From contig CAMWPE010000017.1 of the NCBI GenBank assembly GCA_947176055.1, positions 1 to 19,233 on the forward strand: a stretch of DNA of 19,233 bases. Reading direction: 5' to 3'. The notes under the pieces were generated by a model. The model was not told where the DNA came from and made no database searches. It saw only the letters and a program-made list of their open reading frames with translations. Both the position numbers and the translations under genes were made by a program. The stretch is from an uncultured Desulfovibrio sp. GTDB taxonomy: Bacteria > Desulfobacterota > Desulfovibrionia > Desulfovibrionales > Desulfovibrionaceae. This document shows, piece by piece, positions 7,551-15,189 of this stretch (position 1 is the stretch's first letter; every line of letters starts with the position of its first letter).

Positions 7551-9149
7551 ATGGAGCGTCTATACAAAAGGCGTTTTCCTGTCGACCGCGCTTTTAGCCA
7601 TGAACAGGCAAAAGAGCTAGCCCTGCTCTCCCGTTGCGCGAACCGCCAACTGGGTCTGCTCATCGATCGACGCGGCAAAGTCGATACCGTTATAGTGGGA
7701 TCTTCCAACGGACTCGTTATTCCACAATTATCCCCATACACTGGTCGCGGCTCCCGCGGTTTGCGACTCCTGCATACGCACCTGGATCCCGCGCCTCTGG
7801 ATCAGGAAGATCTTACCGACATGCTTTTCCTGCGTCTGGACGCGATAGTCGCGCTGACCGTAACCGAAGCGGGCGAGCCGGAAAAATGGCAATGGGCGCG
7901 ACTGGCGGACTCTCCGTCCAGCGATCCATACGTCGTCTCCCAGCTCATGCCATGGCATGAAAACGCGCTGGATATCGCGACAATGCCGGGCGACGACTCC
8001 GGACCGTTATCCCCCGCTCCGCGCGACAATTCGGCGGGTCGCGCCTTGCTCGTATCCGTTTCGCAGGAACCGCAGCCCACCCGCGAGCGGAATCTGGCCG
8101 AACTCGCGGCGCTGGCGAAAACCGCGGGATTGCGGGTCGCTGGCTCCCTGTCCCAGCGCGCGGCTCCGCATCCGGCCCATATCCTGGGCAAGGGCAAACT
8201 GGCGGAGCTGGAGATCCGGGCCTTGAACGCTAACGCGGATATCCTGATCTTCGACGGCGAGCTGACTCCGGCGCAATTAAATAATCTCGCTGAAATAACC
8301 AGTAGAAAAGTCCTCGACCGCTCGCAACTCATTCTGGATATTTTCGCCTCCCGCGCGGCTACGAAGGCTGGCAAACTTCAGGTCGAGCTAGCTCAACTAT
8401 CCTATAATCAATCCCGCCTGGCCGGAAAAAACAAGGCGCTGGACCGGTTAATGGGAGGCGTGGGCGGTCGCGGTCCCGGCGAAACAAAACTGGAAACCGA
8501 TCGGCGCAAAATCCGCGAGCGCGTTACCTACCTGAAAAGGGAAATCGAAAAACTCCGAAAGCGACGCGCCGCGACGCGCCATGCCAGGGAGCGCAACGGT
8601 CTGCCCTGTTGCGCGCTGGCCGGTTACACAAACGCTGGAAAATCTACTCTTCTCAATATACTGACTTCGTCTTCCCTTTATACGGCGGATCAGCATTTCG
8701 CCACGCTGGATCCTACGACTCGCCGATTGAAATTCCCCCAGGAAAAAGAAATCGTCGTCTCCGACACTGTCGGTTTTATCCGCAACTTGCCCAAAGAATT
8801 GCTGGAAGCGTTCCGCGCGACTCTGGAGGAACTGGACAAGGCCGATATCTTGTTGCACGTGGCGGACGCCTCATCAAAAGATATTTACGCCCAAATTGAC
8901 GCAGTAAACGCGACGCTCGAAGAATTGCGTCTTAATTCCAAAAGAACGCTACTTGTGCTTAACAAGATCGATCTCGTGTCCGCGGAAAGATTGGCTATCC
9001 TCAAAGAAGATTTCCCCGAAGCCGTCTTCATTTCCGCGAAAAACGGCGACTCCCTCAATGAGTTATTAACCCGTCTTGAAAAAGAAATAATCGCCTCGCG
9101 CTGGATTGTCCCTGATGAAACGGAAGATAGTTTTAGCGACCCGCAATGA
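7551..9149 (+). CDS. hflX: GTPase HflX, long N-terminal form
   Basis: A ribosome-associated GTPase that splits or rescues 70S ribosomes under stress. It has 532 residues. An N-terminal extension of about 165 residues includes RGLRLLHTHLDP. The HflX domain proper follows, with HILGKGKLAEL (about 210-220), FDGELTPAQL, and the glycine-rich MGGVGGRGPGETKLE (about 301-315). The G domain shows GYTNAGKST (358-366), DPTTR (387-391), DTVGF (405-409), NKID (471-474) and SAKNG (495-499), so all nucleotide motifs are intact. The ATG at 7551 has no clear Shine-Dalgarno site. The frame stays open back to the previous gene's TAA and encodes GNTKGLKP, which resembles the true N-terminus of relatives, so the start is uncertain. 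It overlaps rdgB by 35 bases, implying translational coupling. Confidence 0.95.
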   Translation: MERLYKRRFPVDRAFSHEQAKELALLSRCANRQLGLLIDRRGKVDTVIVGSSNGLVIPQLSPYTGRGSRGLRLLHTHLDPAPLDQEDLTDMLFLRLDAIVALTVTEAGEPEKWQWARLADSPSSDPYVVSQLMPWHENALDIATMPGDDSGPLSPAPRDNSAGRALLVSVSQEPQPTRERNLAELAALAKTAGLRVAGSLSQRAAPHPAHILGKGKLAELEIRALNANADILIFDGELTPAQLNNLAEITSRKVLDRSQLILDIFASRAATKAGKLQVELAQLSYNQSRLAGKNKALDRLMGGVGGRGPGETKLETDRRKIRERVTYLKREIEKLRKRRAATRHARERNGLPCCALAGYTNAGKSTLLNILTSSSLYTADQHFATLDPTTRRLKFPQEKEIVVSDTVGFIRNLPKELLEAFRATLEELDKADILLHVADASSKDIYAQIDAVNATLEELRLNSKRTLLVLNKIDLVSAERLAILKEDFPEAVFISAKNGDSLNELLTRLEKEIIASRWIVPDETEDSFSDPQ

Positions 9150-9741
9150 AGGAAAGGTAAGGGAACTGAACGCGCTTCTCGCCGGATCAGGTATCGAAGC
9201 CGTTGGACTCGCCAACTTCCCCGATATTGGCGAAGTCGAGGAAAACGGAACCACTTTCGAAGAAAACGCCCTGCTTAAAGCGCGCGAAGTCGCAAAACTG
9301 ACCGGTCTTCCATGTCTGGCCGACGACTCCGGCATAAGCGCGGACGCTCTGGGCGGAGGGCCCGGGGTTTTTTCGGCGCGCTACGGCGACGACTGGGACA
9401 AAATCAAAGGCGAAACCAGGGATCAACGCAATACTCGCAAACTTTTAAGCGAAACGCGCGACGCCGGGGAAAGGGGATGCCGGTATATTACGGTAATGGC
9501 CGCCGCCCTACCCGACGGCGAGGCGATAACGACGCGCGGAGAATGGGCTGGATCATTGCTCCGCGAGCCGCGCGGAACGAACGGTTTTGGCTATGATCCG
9601 GTTTTTCTCGATCCGGAGCTTAACAAGACCGCCGCGGAGCTGTCTCCGCGGGAAAAAAATGAGCGAAGTCATCGCGGCAAGGCGACGCGGGCCATGCTCG
9701 AAAAATTGCCCGCTTTTTTGGCGCGAGCGGAAAAAACTTAA
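9115..9741 (+). CDS. rdgB: XTP/dITP diphosphatase (non-canonical purine NTP pyrophosphatase)
   Basis: It hydrolyses XTP, ITP and dITP to monophosphates plus pyrophosphate, keeping deaminated purines out of DNA and RNA. The 208-residue protein has the Ham1/RdgB signatures: LATRNEGKVREL near the N-terminus, TFEENALLKA (about 47-56), ADDSG (69-73), GPGVFSARY, GTNGFGYDPVF and SHRGKA. The ATG at 9115 gives the standard N-terminus; a TTG three codons earlier is possible but unlikely. The gene begins inside hflX in another frame (35-base overlap), so it probably depends on translation of hflX. Its TAA overlaps the lepA stop on the other strand. The link to the purine gene two positions upstream is loosely thematic. 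Confidence 0.95.
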   Translation: MKRKIVLATRNEGKVRELNALLAGSGIEAVGLANFPDIGEVEENGTTFEENALLKAREVAKLTGLPCLADDSGISADALGGGPGVFSARYGDDWDKIKGETRDQRNTRKLLSETRDAGERGCRYITVMAAALPDGEAITTRGEWAGSLLREPRGTNGFGYDPVFLDPELNKTAAELSPREKNERSHRGKATRAMLEKLPAFLARAEKT

Positions 9742-11543
9742 TCCTCTCCCACTTTTAAAGCGGCGAGAAAAGCCTCCTGCGGCAATTCGACATTGCCCAT
9801 CCTTTTCATCCGCTTTTTTCCGGCTTTCTGCTTTTCCAGCAATTTGCGCTTTCTCGTTATATCGCCGCCGTAACATTTCGCGGTGACATCCTTGCGGAAA
9901 GCCGACACGGTTTCCCTCGCTATAATTTTTTGGCCGATGGCAGCCTGAATGGCTATCTGGAAAAGCTGCCGCGGAATGCTCTTCTTTAATTTCTGGGCCA
10001 GCGCGCGTCCGTAGGCGTAGGCTTTGTCCCTGTGAACGATCACCGACAAAGCGTCGACGGGCTCGCCGTTGATCATTATATCGAGCCGGACCAGATCGGA
10101 TGGCCGGTAATCGATAGGATAATAGTCCATGGAAGCGTAGCCCCGCGTGGAGGACTTGAGACGGTCAAAAAAATCGAAAACAATTTCCGAAAAAGGCAAC
10201 TCGTAAGTGGCTACTACCCGGTTTTCCGTAAGGTATTTTAAATTTTTCTGTATCCCTCTCTTCTCTTCGCACAATTTCATTATATTGCCTACGTATTCCG
10301 GAGGCGAATGAATATCCATGGACACGTAAGGCTCGGAAAGCGTTTTTATTTTCGCGCTGTCCGGCAACCTGCTGGGATTCTCGATCTCCAGAACTTCTCC
10401 GGAATTCAATTCGGCCTTGTACACGACCGAGGGAGAAGAGGCAATTAGATCCACACCGAACTCCCTCTCCAGCCGCTCCTGGATAATTTCCATATGCAAT
10501 AACCCGAGGAAGCCGCACCGAAAGCCAAAACCCAACGCCTGCGACGTTTCCGGCTCGAAACTCAAGGCGGCGTCGTTGAGTTGCAATTTTTGTAAGGCGT
10601 TTTTCAGGTTTTCGTAATCGGCCGATTCCGAAGGATAAAAGCCGCAAAAAACCATCGGCCTGGCTTCGCTGAATCCCGCCACCGGCTCTTTCGCCGGATT
10701 CGCGGCCAGCGTTATGGTGTCGCCCACCCTGGCGTCGCCCAGCTCCTTGATCGCTCCGCAGAGAAAGCCGACCTCCCCCGTTCCCAGCTCCTCGACATCG
10801 ACGGCTTCCGGCGAAAACACGCCCAGTTTTTGCGCCTCGTATTCCTTGCCCGTATTCATCAGGCGAATTTTGCAGCCGCGACGAATCTTGCCGTCAATGA
10901 CGCGAAACAGGGTCACGACGCCCTGATAACTGTCGTACCAGGAATCGAAAATGATTGCCTTGAGCGGGGCGTCCGGATCTCCCGCCGGAGGGGGAATGCG
11001 ACGGACTATTGCTTCGAGTGTCTCCTCTATGCCTACGCCGTTTTTCGCGGACACCAATAGAGCGTCGGAGCAATCAAGACCTATGCTGTCCTCGATCTCC
11101 TTTTTTACTCCTTCGATATCGGCGCCGGGCAGATCAATTTTATTGATGACCGGAACTATTTCATGATTGTTGTCCAACGCGAGATAAACGTTCGCTATGG
11201 TCTGCGCCTCGACGCCCTGGGAAGCGTCCACTACCAGCAAAGCTCCTTCGCAGGCTGCCAGGGAGCGGGAAACTTCGTAATTAAAATCTACGTGGCCGGG
11301 CGTATCAATGAGATTCAGCTCGTATTCCTTGCCGTCTTGCGCGACATAGGGAATGCGCGCCGTCTGCGCCTTGATGGTAATTCCCCGCTCCCGTTCCAGA
11401 TCCATCTTGTCCAGGTACTGATCTTTCGCCTCGCGGTCGCTGACCACTTTGGTTAATTCCAGAATGCGATCGGCGAGAGTGGATTTGCCGTGATCGATAT
11501 GAGCGATAATGCAAAAATTACGGATTCTTTCGCGGGGAATCAT
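9738..11543 (-). CDS. lepA: Elongation factor 4 (LepA)
   Basis: A ribosomal GTPase affecting translation under stress and ribosome assembly. The 601 residues match full family length. The G domain contains AHIDHGKST (14-22), RGITI (53-57), DTPGHVD (80-86), NKID (134-137) and SAKNG (165-169). EF-G-like domains follow, and the LepA-specific C-terminal region includes KCYGGDITRKRKLLEKQKAGKK near the end, within about 50 residues of the stop. The ATG at 11543 has GGAG six bases upstream. The stop overlaps that of rdgB by two bases (TTAA at 9738-9741), leaving no room for a terminator. The MoaD-like gene lies 50 bases upstream in the same direction, so the two are probably one operon. Confidence 0.98.
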   Translation of the reverse strand: MIPRERIRNFCIIAHIDHGKSTLADRILELTKVVSDREAKDQYLDKMDLERERGITIKAQTARIPYVAQDGKEYELNLIDTPGHVDFNYEVSRSLAACEGALLVVDASQGVEAQTIANVYLALDNNHEIVPVINKIDLPGADIEGVKKEIEDSIGLDCSDALLVSAKNGVGIEETLEAIVRRIPPPAGDPDAPLKAIIFDSWYDSYQGVVTLFRVIDGKIRRGCKIRLMNTGKEYEAQKLGVFSPEAVDVEELGTGEVGFLCGAIKELGDARVGDTITLAANPAKEPVAGFSEARPMVFCGFYPSESADYENLKNALQKLQLNDAALSFEPETSQALGFGFRCGFLGLLHMEIIQERLEREFGVDLIASSPSVVYKAELNSGEVLEIENPSRLPDSAKIKTLSEPYVSMDIHSPPEYVGNIMKLCEEKRGIQKNLKYLTENRVVATYELPFSEIVFDFFDRLKSSTRGYASMDYYPIDYRPSDLVRLDIMINGEPVDALSVIVHRDKAYAYGRALAQKLKKSIPRQLFQIAIQAAIGQKIIARETVSAFRKDVTAKCYGGDITRKRKLLEKQKAGKKRMKRMGNVELPQEAFLAALKVGED

Positions 11544-11593
11544 ATATTCTCCGGTCGCCTGTTTTCGCGGAGCGGAATTCGCTGCTAGTGTAA

Positions 11594-11836
11594 TCAGCCT
11601 CGCGAAGCGACAATTTTAACTGTGATTTCGTCGTCGGGCCAAATACGGCGATCCGGCGTGAGCAGTTTCCCATCCCTGATGATCAGCGCGGTTTCTTCCA
11701 TTAGATCCAGAGCCGCCAGAAGCTGTCTCGCGGTCTTCGCCCGCGGCAACGACAGGATCCTGTCTTCCGGAAGAATTCGCGCCTCTATCCTCGCTCCCGT
11801 CCACCCGGGATTAATAATTTCCGGCTCGGTCGACAT
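11594..11836 (-). CDS. MoaD/ThiS-like beta-grasp protein
   Basis: An 80-residue protein with the layout of a ubiquitin-like sulfur carrier. It has two N-terminal strands, a helix around TARQLLAALDL, a strand ALIIRDGKLL and a final strand after a DDE turn (WPDDEITVKIVASRG). Sulfur carriers are activated at a C-terminal GlyGly; this one ends Ser-Arg-Gly, so adenylation and thiocarboxylation may be altered, or it may have another role. The ATG at 11836 has only a weak GGA about ten bases upstream. It lies 50 bases ahead of lepA on the same strand, which suggests tRNA or translation-related work only by association. The fold call is moderate; the function is unknown. Confidence 0.65.
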   Translation of the reverse strand: MSTEPEIINPGWTGARIEARILPEDRILSLPRAKTARQLLAALDLMEETALIIRDGKLLTPDRRIWPDDEITVKIVASRG

Positions 11837-11856
11837 ATAAATTTATCCGCGCGTTT

Positions 11857-11862
11857 ATTATA
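11857..11862 (-). promoter_or_regulatory. Possible -10 box for the MoaD-like/lepA unit
   Basis: TATAAT on the minus strand lies about 20 bases upstream of the start at 11836. No good -35 is present at 16-18 bases, so the call rests on the -10 alone. Confidence 0.25.
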
Positions 11863-12117
11863 GTTGTGGGCGCCGCTCCGGCTATAAAATAACAAGGCGC
11901 CGCGCAAGCGGAATTTAATGGCGTTTCGCAATTAAAGCAACAGCTGCCCCCCGGGAGCGCGAGCGGGGCCCGCGAGAAATCCTTATCTCTATTATAACGA
12001 GCCTCTTATAAACGACGCGATTCGTATCGATCCAGCTTTTCGCGCGCCCGCGGCCGACGCGCCCGGCGCGACCTTGTCGCGGAATATAAAAAATGTCGCT
12101 ATTTTTATTATACTTAC

Positions 12118-12146
12118 TTGAACATTTCAGACGGGCAAGCTATGAT
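12118..12146 (+). promoter_or_regulatory. Candidate promoter for nrfHA
   Basis: TTGAAC (12118-12123), a 17-base spacer and TATGAT (12141-12146) form a good sigma-70 match, giving a leader of about 150 bases before nrfH. I see no convincing FNR/HcpR-type palindrome or sigma-54 site. The rest of the 469-base gap (11837-12305) is GC-rich with short palindromes and no supportable gene. Confidence 0.5.
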
Positions 12147-12163
12147 TTAACCGCGCACAAAAA

Positions 12164-12197
12164 CCTGGCGTTTTCCGGACAAAAACGCGCGACCAGG
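12164..12197 (+). other. Hairpin in the nrfHA leader
   Basis: CCTGG plus CGTTTT (12164-12174) pair with AAAACG (12182-12187) and CCAGG (12193-12197). This forms an 11-base-pair stem interrupted by a five-base bulge on one side. It would sit near the 5' end of the transcript from the proposed promoter. No T run follows, so it is more likely a stability or regulatory element than a terminator. Confidence 0.35.
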
Positions 12198-12305
12198 CAG
12201 TTCCGCCCGGCCCCGCTTCCGGAGAGCCAGGGAACTCGACGCGAGATTTAATTTTTTCGGACGGCGTCAGGCAGTATCGAAACCCGTTTTACAGGAGGAA
12301 TCGTT

Positions 12306-12788
12306 ATGGATGGAGGCGGGTCTGGCAAAAAGTCTTCGGCTCCGGTCTGGAAATGGCTATTTAGCGGGTTATGCGCGGGAGTGGTATTAGCCGGTGTGTT
12401 CGCCTGGGCTTTGAATGCCACGGATCAACGGCAATTCTGCGCTTCCTGTCACATCATGCAAGAGGCGGCTGTAACCCAGAAAAAGGGTATGCACGCCAAT
12501 CTTTCATGCAACGAATGTCACGCGCCGCACGCCCTCATGGCCAAAATACCTTTCAAAGCCGTATCCGGCGCGGAGGATATCATCGGCAACATGATGGGCA
12601 AAACTCCGCCCATTCCTCCCAGTCAAAAACAGCGCGACGTTGTCAACGCCAATTGCGTCGCCTGTCACGGCCCGGTTAACAAGACCGTGGCCAGCATGGC
12701 GGTGAAACCTTACTGTGTGGATTGTCATAGAAGCGTGGCGCACATGCGTTACGCGCCTATAAGCGAAAGGACGGTGGGATATGAATAA
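12306..12788 (+). CDS. nrfH: Cytochrome c nitrite reductase, membrane quinol dehydrogenase subunit NrfH
   Basis: A tetraheme NapC/NirT-family cytochrome that takes electrons from menaquinol and passes them to NrfA on the outer face of the inner membrane. It has 160 residues: a single N-terminal membrane anchor at about 14-36, then four CxxCH heme sites (45-49, 68-72, 117-121, 137-141). CASCHIM at the first heme matches the Desulfovibrio NrfH pattern, where a methionine near heme 1 is an axial ligand. The ATG at 12306 is preceded by a very strong AGGAGG. It overlaps nrfA by eight bases, so the subunits are translationally coupled. Confidence 0.97.
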   Translation: MDGGGSGKKSSAPVWKWLFSGLCAGVVLAGVFAWALNATDQRQFCASCHIMQEAAVTQKKGMHANLSCNECHAPHALMAKIPFKAVSGAEDIIGNMMGKTPPIPPSQKQRDVVNANCVACHGPVNKTVASMAVKPYCVDCHRSVAHMRYAPISERTVGYE

Positions 12789-14394
12789 AAAATATTATGC
12801 CGCGGCTCTGGTCTGTCTTCTGTCTCTCATGCTGTGCGCCTGCAGCGACGTAAGCACGGAATTGAAGCCGCCTGTGTATAAAACTGGCATCAATCCCGAA
12901 AATATCTCCATGGAAGCTTTCAAGTCGCAATTCCCCAATCAGTACGAAACGTATATGTGGAATAATCGCGACAAGGAAATGACCGTTTACAAAGGCTCAA
13001 TCAATTATCATAAAAACGACAACGTGAACCCGTTGCCCGTAGGTTACAAATACGCCCAACCTTATCTCAAGAATCTGTGGCTGGGTTATCCTTTTATGTA
13101 CGAATATAACGAAACGCGCGGCCATACCCTGGCCATAGACGATTTCGTGAATATCGACCGCATCAATCGCTACGCCGAAAAAGGCGGCCTCCCGGCCACT
13201 TGCTGGAACTGCAAAACGCCCAAGATGATGGACTGGATTCGCGAATACGGCGACAAATTCTGGGCCATGGACGTCAACACTTTCCGGGCTCCGGACAAGA
13301 TAAACGAAATTCAGAACTCCATCTCCTGCGCCACCTGCCACGATCCCGCCACCATGGAGTTGCGCCTCTATTCCGTGCCGCTTCAAGACTGGCTGAATCG
13401 TTCAGGTCGCGATTGGAGCAAGATTTCCCGCAACGAAAAGCGCAGTCTGGTATGCGCTCAGTGTCATGTGGAATACTACTTTACCGCGAAGGGCAACGGA
13501 CCTACGGCCAAACCCGTATTCCCCTGGGACAACGGCTTTGGTCCCGGCGATATGTACGAATACTATAAGACCCATGGTCCCAAGGACGCGCAGGGCAAGG
13601 AAACGCAGTTCGTCGACTTCGTCCACGCCGCTTCCAAAACGCCTATAATCAAGATGCAACATCCCGATTACGAGACATGGATCGATGGCCCGCATGGCGC
13701 GGCCGGCGTATCCTGCGCCGATTGCCATATGCCCTATATGCGCGCCGACGGCCAGAAATTCTCCAGTCACTGGATGACTTCGCCCCTGAAGGATCCGGAA
13801 ATGCGCGCGTGCCGCCAGTGCCATTACGACAAGAGTCCGGAGTACCTGAAGAGCCGCGTCCTATATGTGCAGAGCCGCACATACGAGCAATTGCTGAAGG
13901 CGCAGGAAGCGTCCGTGCGGGCGCATGAAGCCATACGCCTCGCAAGTCTCTGGGAAGGAGCCAAAGCCCCCAATTACGATCAGCTCCTGGCCGAAGCCCG
14001 CGAAATCAACCGGAAGGGCCAGCTGTTCTGGGATTATGTCTCCGCCGAAAACGGCGTGGGCTTTCATAATCCCACCAAGGCGCTGGACACACTCATGACT
14101 TCGATGGAATGCAGCCAGAAGGCGACTGAGCTCGCCATTCAGGCCACCAATTACGGCATCGCTCCCATCATGTCCCAGGATATCAAACAACTCGTGCCGC
14201 CGATCCTTAACTTGAGCCGCAAGCTGCAACAGGATCGGGAATTCTTGGACAAGAATCCGTGGACGAAGATCCTCCCCACCCTGCCCGAAGCTCCGCAGGT
14301 GTGGTTTGGACAAGATTACCGGCCTGTAAGCCAGGCGGCTCCGCAACCCGCCCCGCAAACCGCGCCCCAACAGGCGCCAGCGGCCGCTCAATAG
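12781..14394 (+). CDS. nrfA: Cytochrome c nitrite reductase catalytic subunit NrfA
   Basis: A pentaheme enzyme reducing nitrite to ammonia with six electrons, outside the cytoplasm. It has 537 residues. The active-site heme is bound by the unusual CWNCK (141-145) with lysine as ligand. The other hemes are CATCH (183-187), CAQCH (225-229), CADCH (312-316) and CRQCH (344-348). Catalytic Arg113 (in ETRGH), the tyrosine in HVEYYF (230-234) and His305 (in GPHG) are present, as are probable calcium ligands K291 and Q293. The N-terminus ends in LMLCAC-S, a probable lipobox with Cys21. The C-terminus has an unusual tail of about 25 residues rich in Pro, Gln and Ala. The eight-base overlap with nrfH shows an operon. 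The role is nitrite respiration or detoxification. Confidence 0.98.
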   Translation: MNKKYYAAALVCLLSLMLCACSDVSTELKPPVYKTGINPENISMEAFKSQFPNQYETYMWNNRDKEMTVYKGSINYHKNDNVNPLPVGYKYAQPYLKNLWLGYPFMYEYNETRGHTLAIDDFVNIDRINRYAEKGGLPATCWNCKTPKMMDWIREYGDKFWAMDVNTFRAPDKINEIQNSISCATCHDPATMELRLYSVPLQDWLNRSGRDWSKISRNEKRSLVCAQCHVEYYFTAKGNGPTAKPVFPWDNGFGPGDMYEYYKTHGPKDAQGKETQFVDFVHAASKTPIIKMQHPDYETWIDGPHGAAGVSCADCHMPYMRADGQKFSSHWMTSPLKDPEMRACRQCHYDKSPEYLKSRVLYVQSRTYEQLLKAQEASVRAHEAIRLASLWEGAKAPNYDQLLAEAREINRKGQLFWDYVSAENGVGFHNPTKALDTLMTSMECSQKATELAIQATNYGIAPIMSQDIKQLVPPILNLSRKLQQDREFLDKNPWTKILPTLPEAPQVWFGQDYRPVSQAAPQPAPQTAPQQAPAAAQ

Positions 14395-14421
14395 CCTTTA
14401 GCTGACATCTTCAAAACAAGA

Positions 14422-14448
14422 GGGGCGCCGCGCGGCGCCCCGTTTTTT
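14422..14448 (+). terminator. Intrinsic terminator after nrfHA
   Basis: A self-complementary GC stem (GGGGCGCC...GGCGCCCC, 14422-14441) is followed by six T residues from 14443. It lies 28 bases after the nrfA stop. Confidence 0.9.
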
Positions 14449-14751
14449 ATTTTAGGAACAATATTTTTTCGCTCTATTAAAAAGGATCTTCCCGAAACTC
14501 CGGAAAGTTTTATTGCGACCGGTTTAGCTTTAAAGTTTAGAGCGGCCTTATCCATAAATTTCTTATAAGCGGGTCTAGCAAAAATATCGTTCACACGTTT
14601 TCAAGTCCGAGTCAGACTCCTATTAAATCCGGGAGAGCCGCAAGTTATTCTACGGGAATATTTTTTAATTGGAGATTATAAAGTCAAAATCGCTATTCTC
14701 TTCCATGATTTTAATTACGATATCTACCTCATAAGGAGAACATTTACTACA
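14449..14751. other. Gap between nrfA terminator and gcvH, no gene seen
   Basis: About 300 A/T-rich bases between convergent units. A 68-codon minus-strand frame covers part of it but runs through the nrf terminator and matches no family I know. I see no clear terminator for gcvH. Confidence 0.5.
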
Positions 14752-15141
14752 TTAACGCGTCTGTTTATTCGCCAGCTTCTCGTATTCATCCGCGCCCAGC
14801 AAACCCGACGGCGGTTCCGTCAGCCGTATTTTGGCTATCCACCCCTTACCGTACGGATCCCTGCCGCATAGCGCGGGATCATCCTCCAGCGAGGAATTGA
14901 CTTCGATAATTTCGCCGCTTACCGGCGATGTAATATCCGCCGCGGTTTTTACCGATTCAATTTCGCCTAGACTTTCGCCCCGCTTTACGCTCGCGCCTAT
15001 AGCGGGCAGTTCAATCCAGAGCGCTTCGCCCAGAGCTTTGGCCGCGTAAGCCGTAATTCCTACGGTAGCCATATCGCCCTCGATCTTCGCCCATTGATGG
15101 GTCGGAATATATTTCATGTCATTCCTGATCTGTTCAGTCAT
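14752..15141 (-). CDS. gcvH: Glycine cleavage system H protein (lipoyl carrier)
   Basis: A small cytoplasmic carrier that shuttles the aminomethyl group of glycine between P, T and L proteins on a lipoyl arm, and can also act in lipoate relay. It has 129 residues. The lipoyl lysine is K65 within ESVKTAADITSPVSGEI, preceded by the usual GESLGEIE. The C-terminal block GKGWIAKIRL is typical. Either the ATG at 15141 (GGGA upstream) or the one at 15117 (AGGA upstream) could be used; typical H proteins begin close to the second. It lies 48 bases downstream of lpd on the same strand. No gcvP or gcvT is in the window, so it either works with distant partners or serves lipoylation. Confidence 0.95.
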   Translation of the reverse strand: MTEQIRNDMKYIPTHQWAKIEGDMATVGITAYAAKALGEALWIELPAIGASVKRGESLGEIESVKTAADITSPVSGEIIEVNSSLEDDPALCGRDPYGKGWIAKIRLTEPPSGLLGADEYEKLANKQTR

Positions 15142-15189
15142 AATATTTTCCCAGCTTGTCCCTTTATATGCCTGTATCCAAAAATATAA

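Noticed and set aside
14388..14594. 68-codon minus-strand frame overlapping the nrfA end
   Set aside because: It reads straight through the nrf terminator, and part of its sequence is just the palindromic stem.
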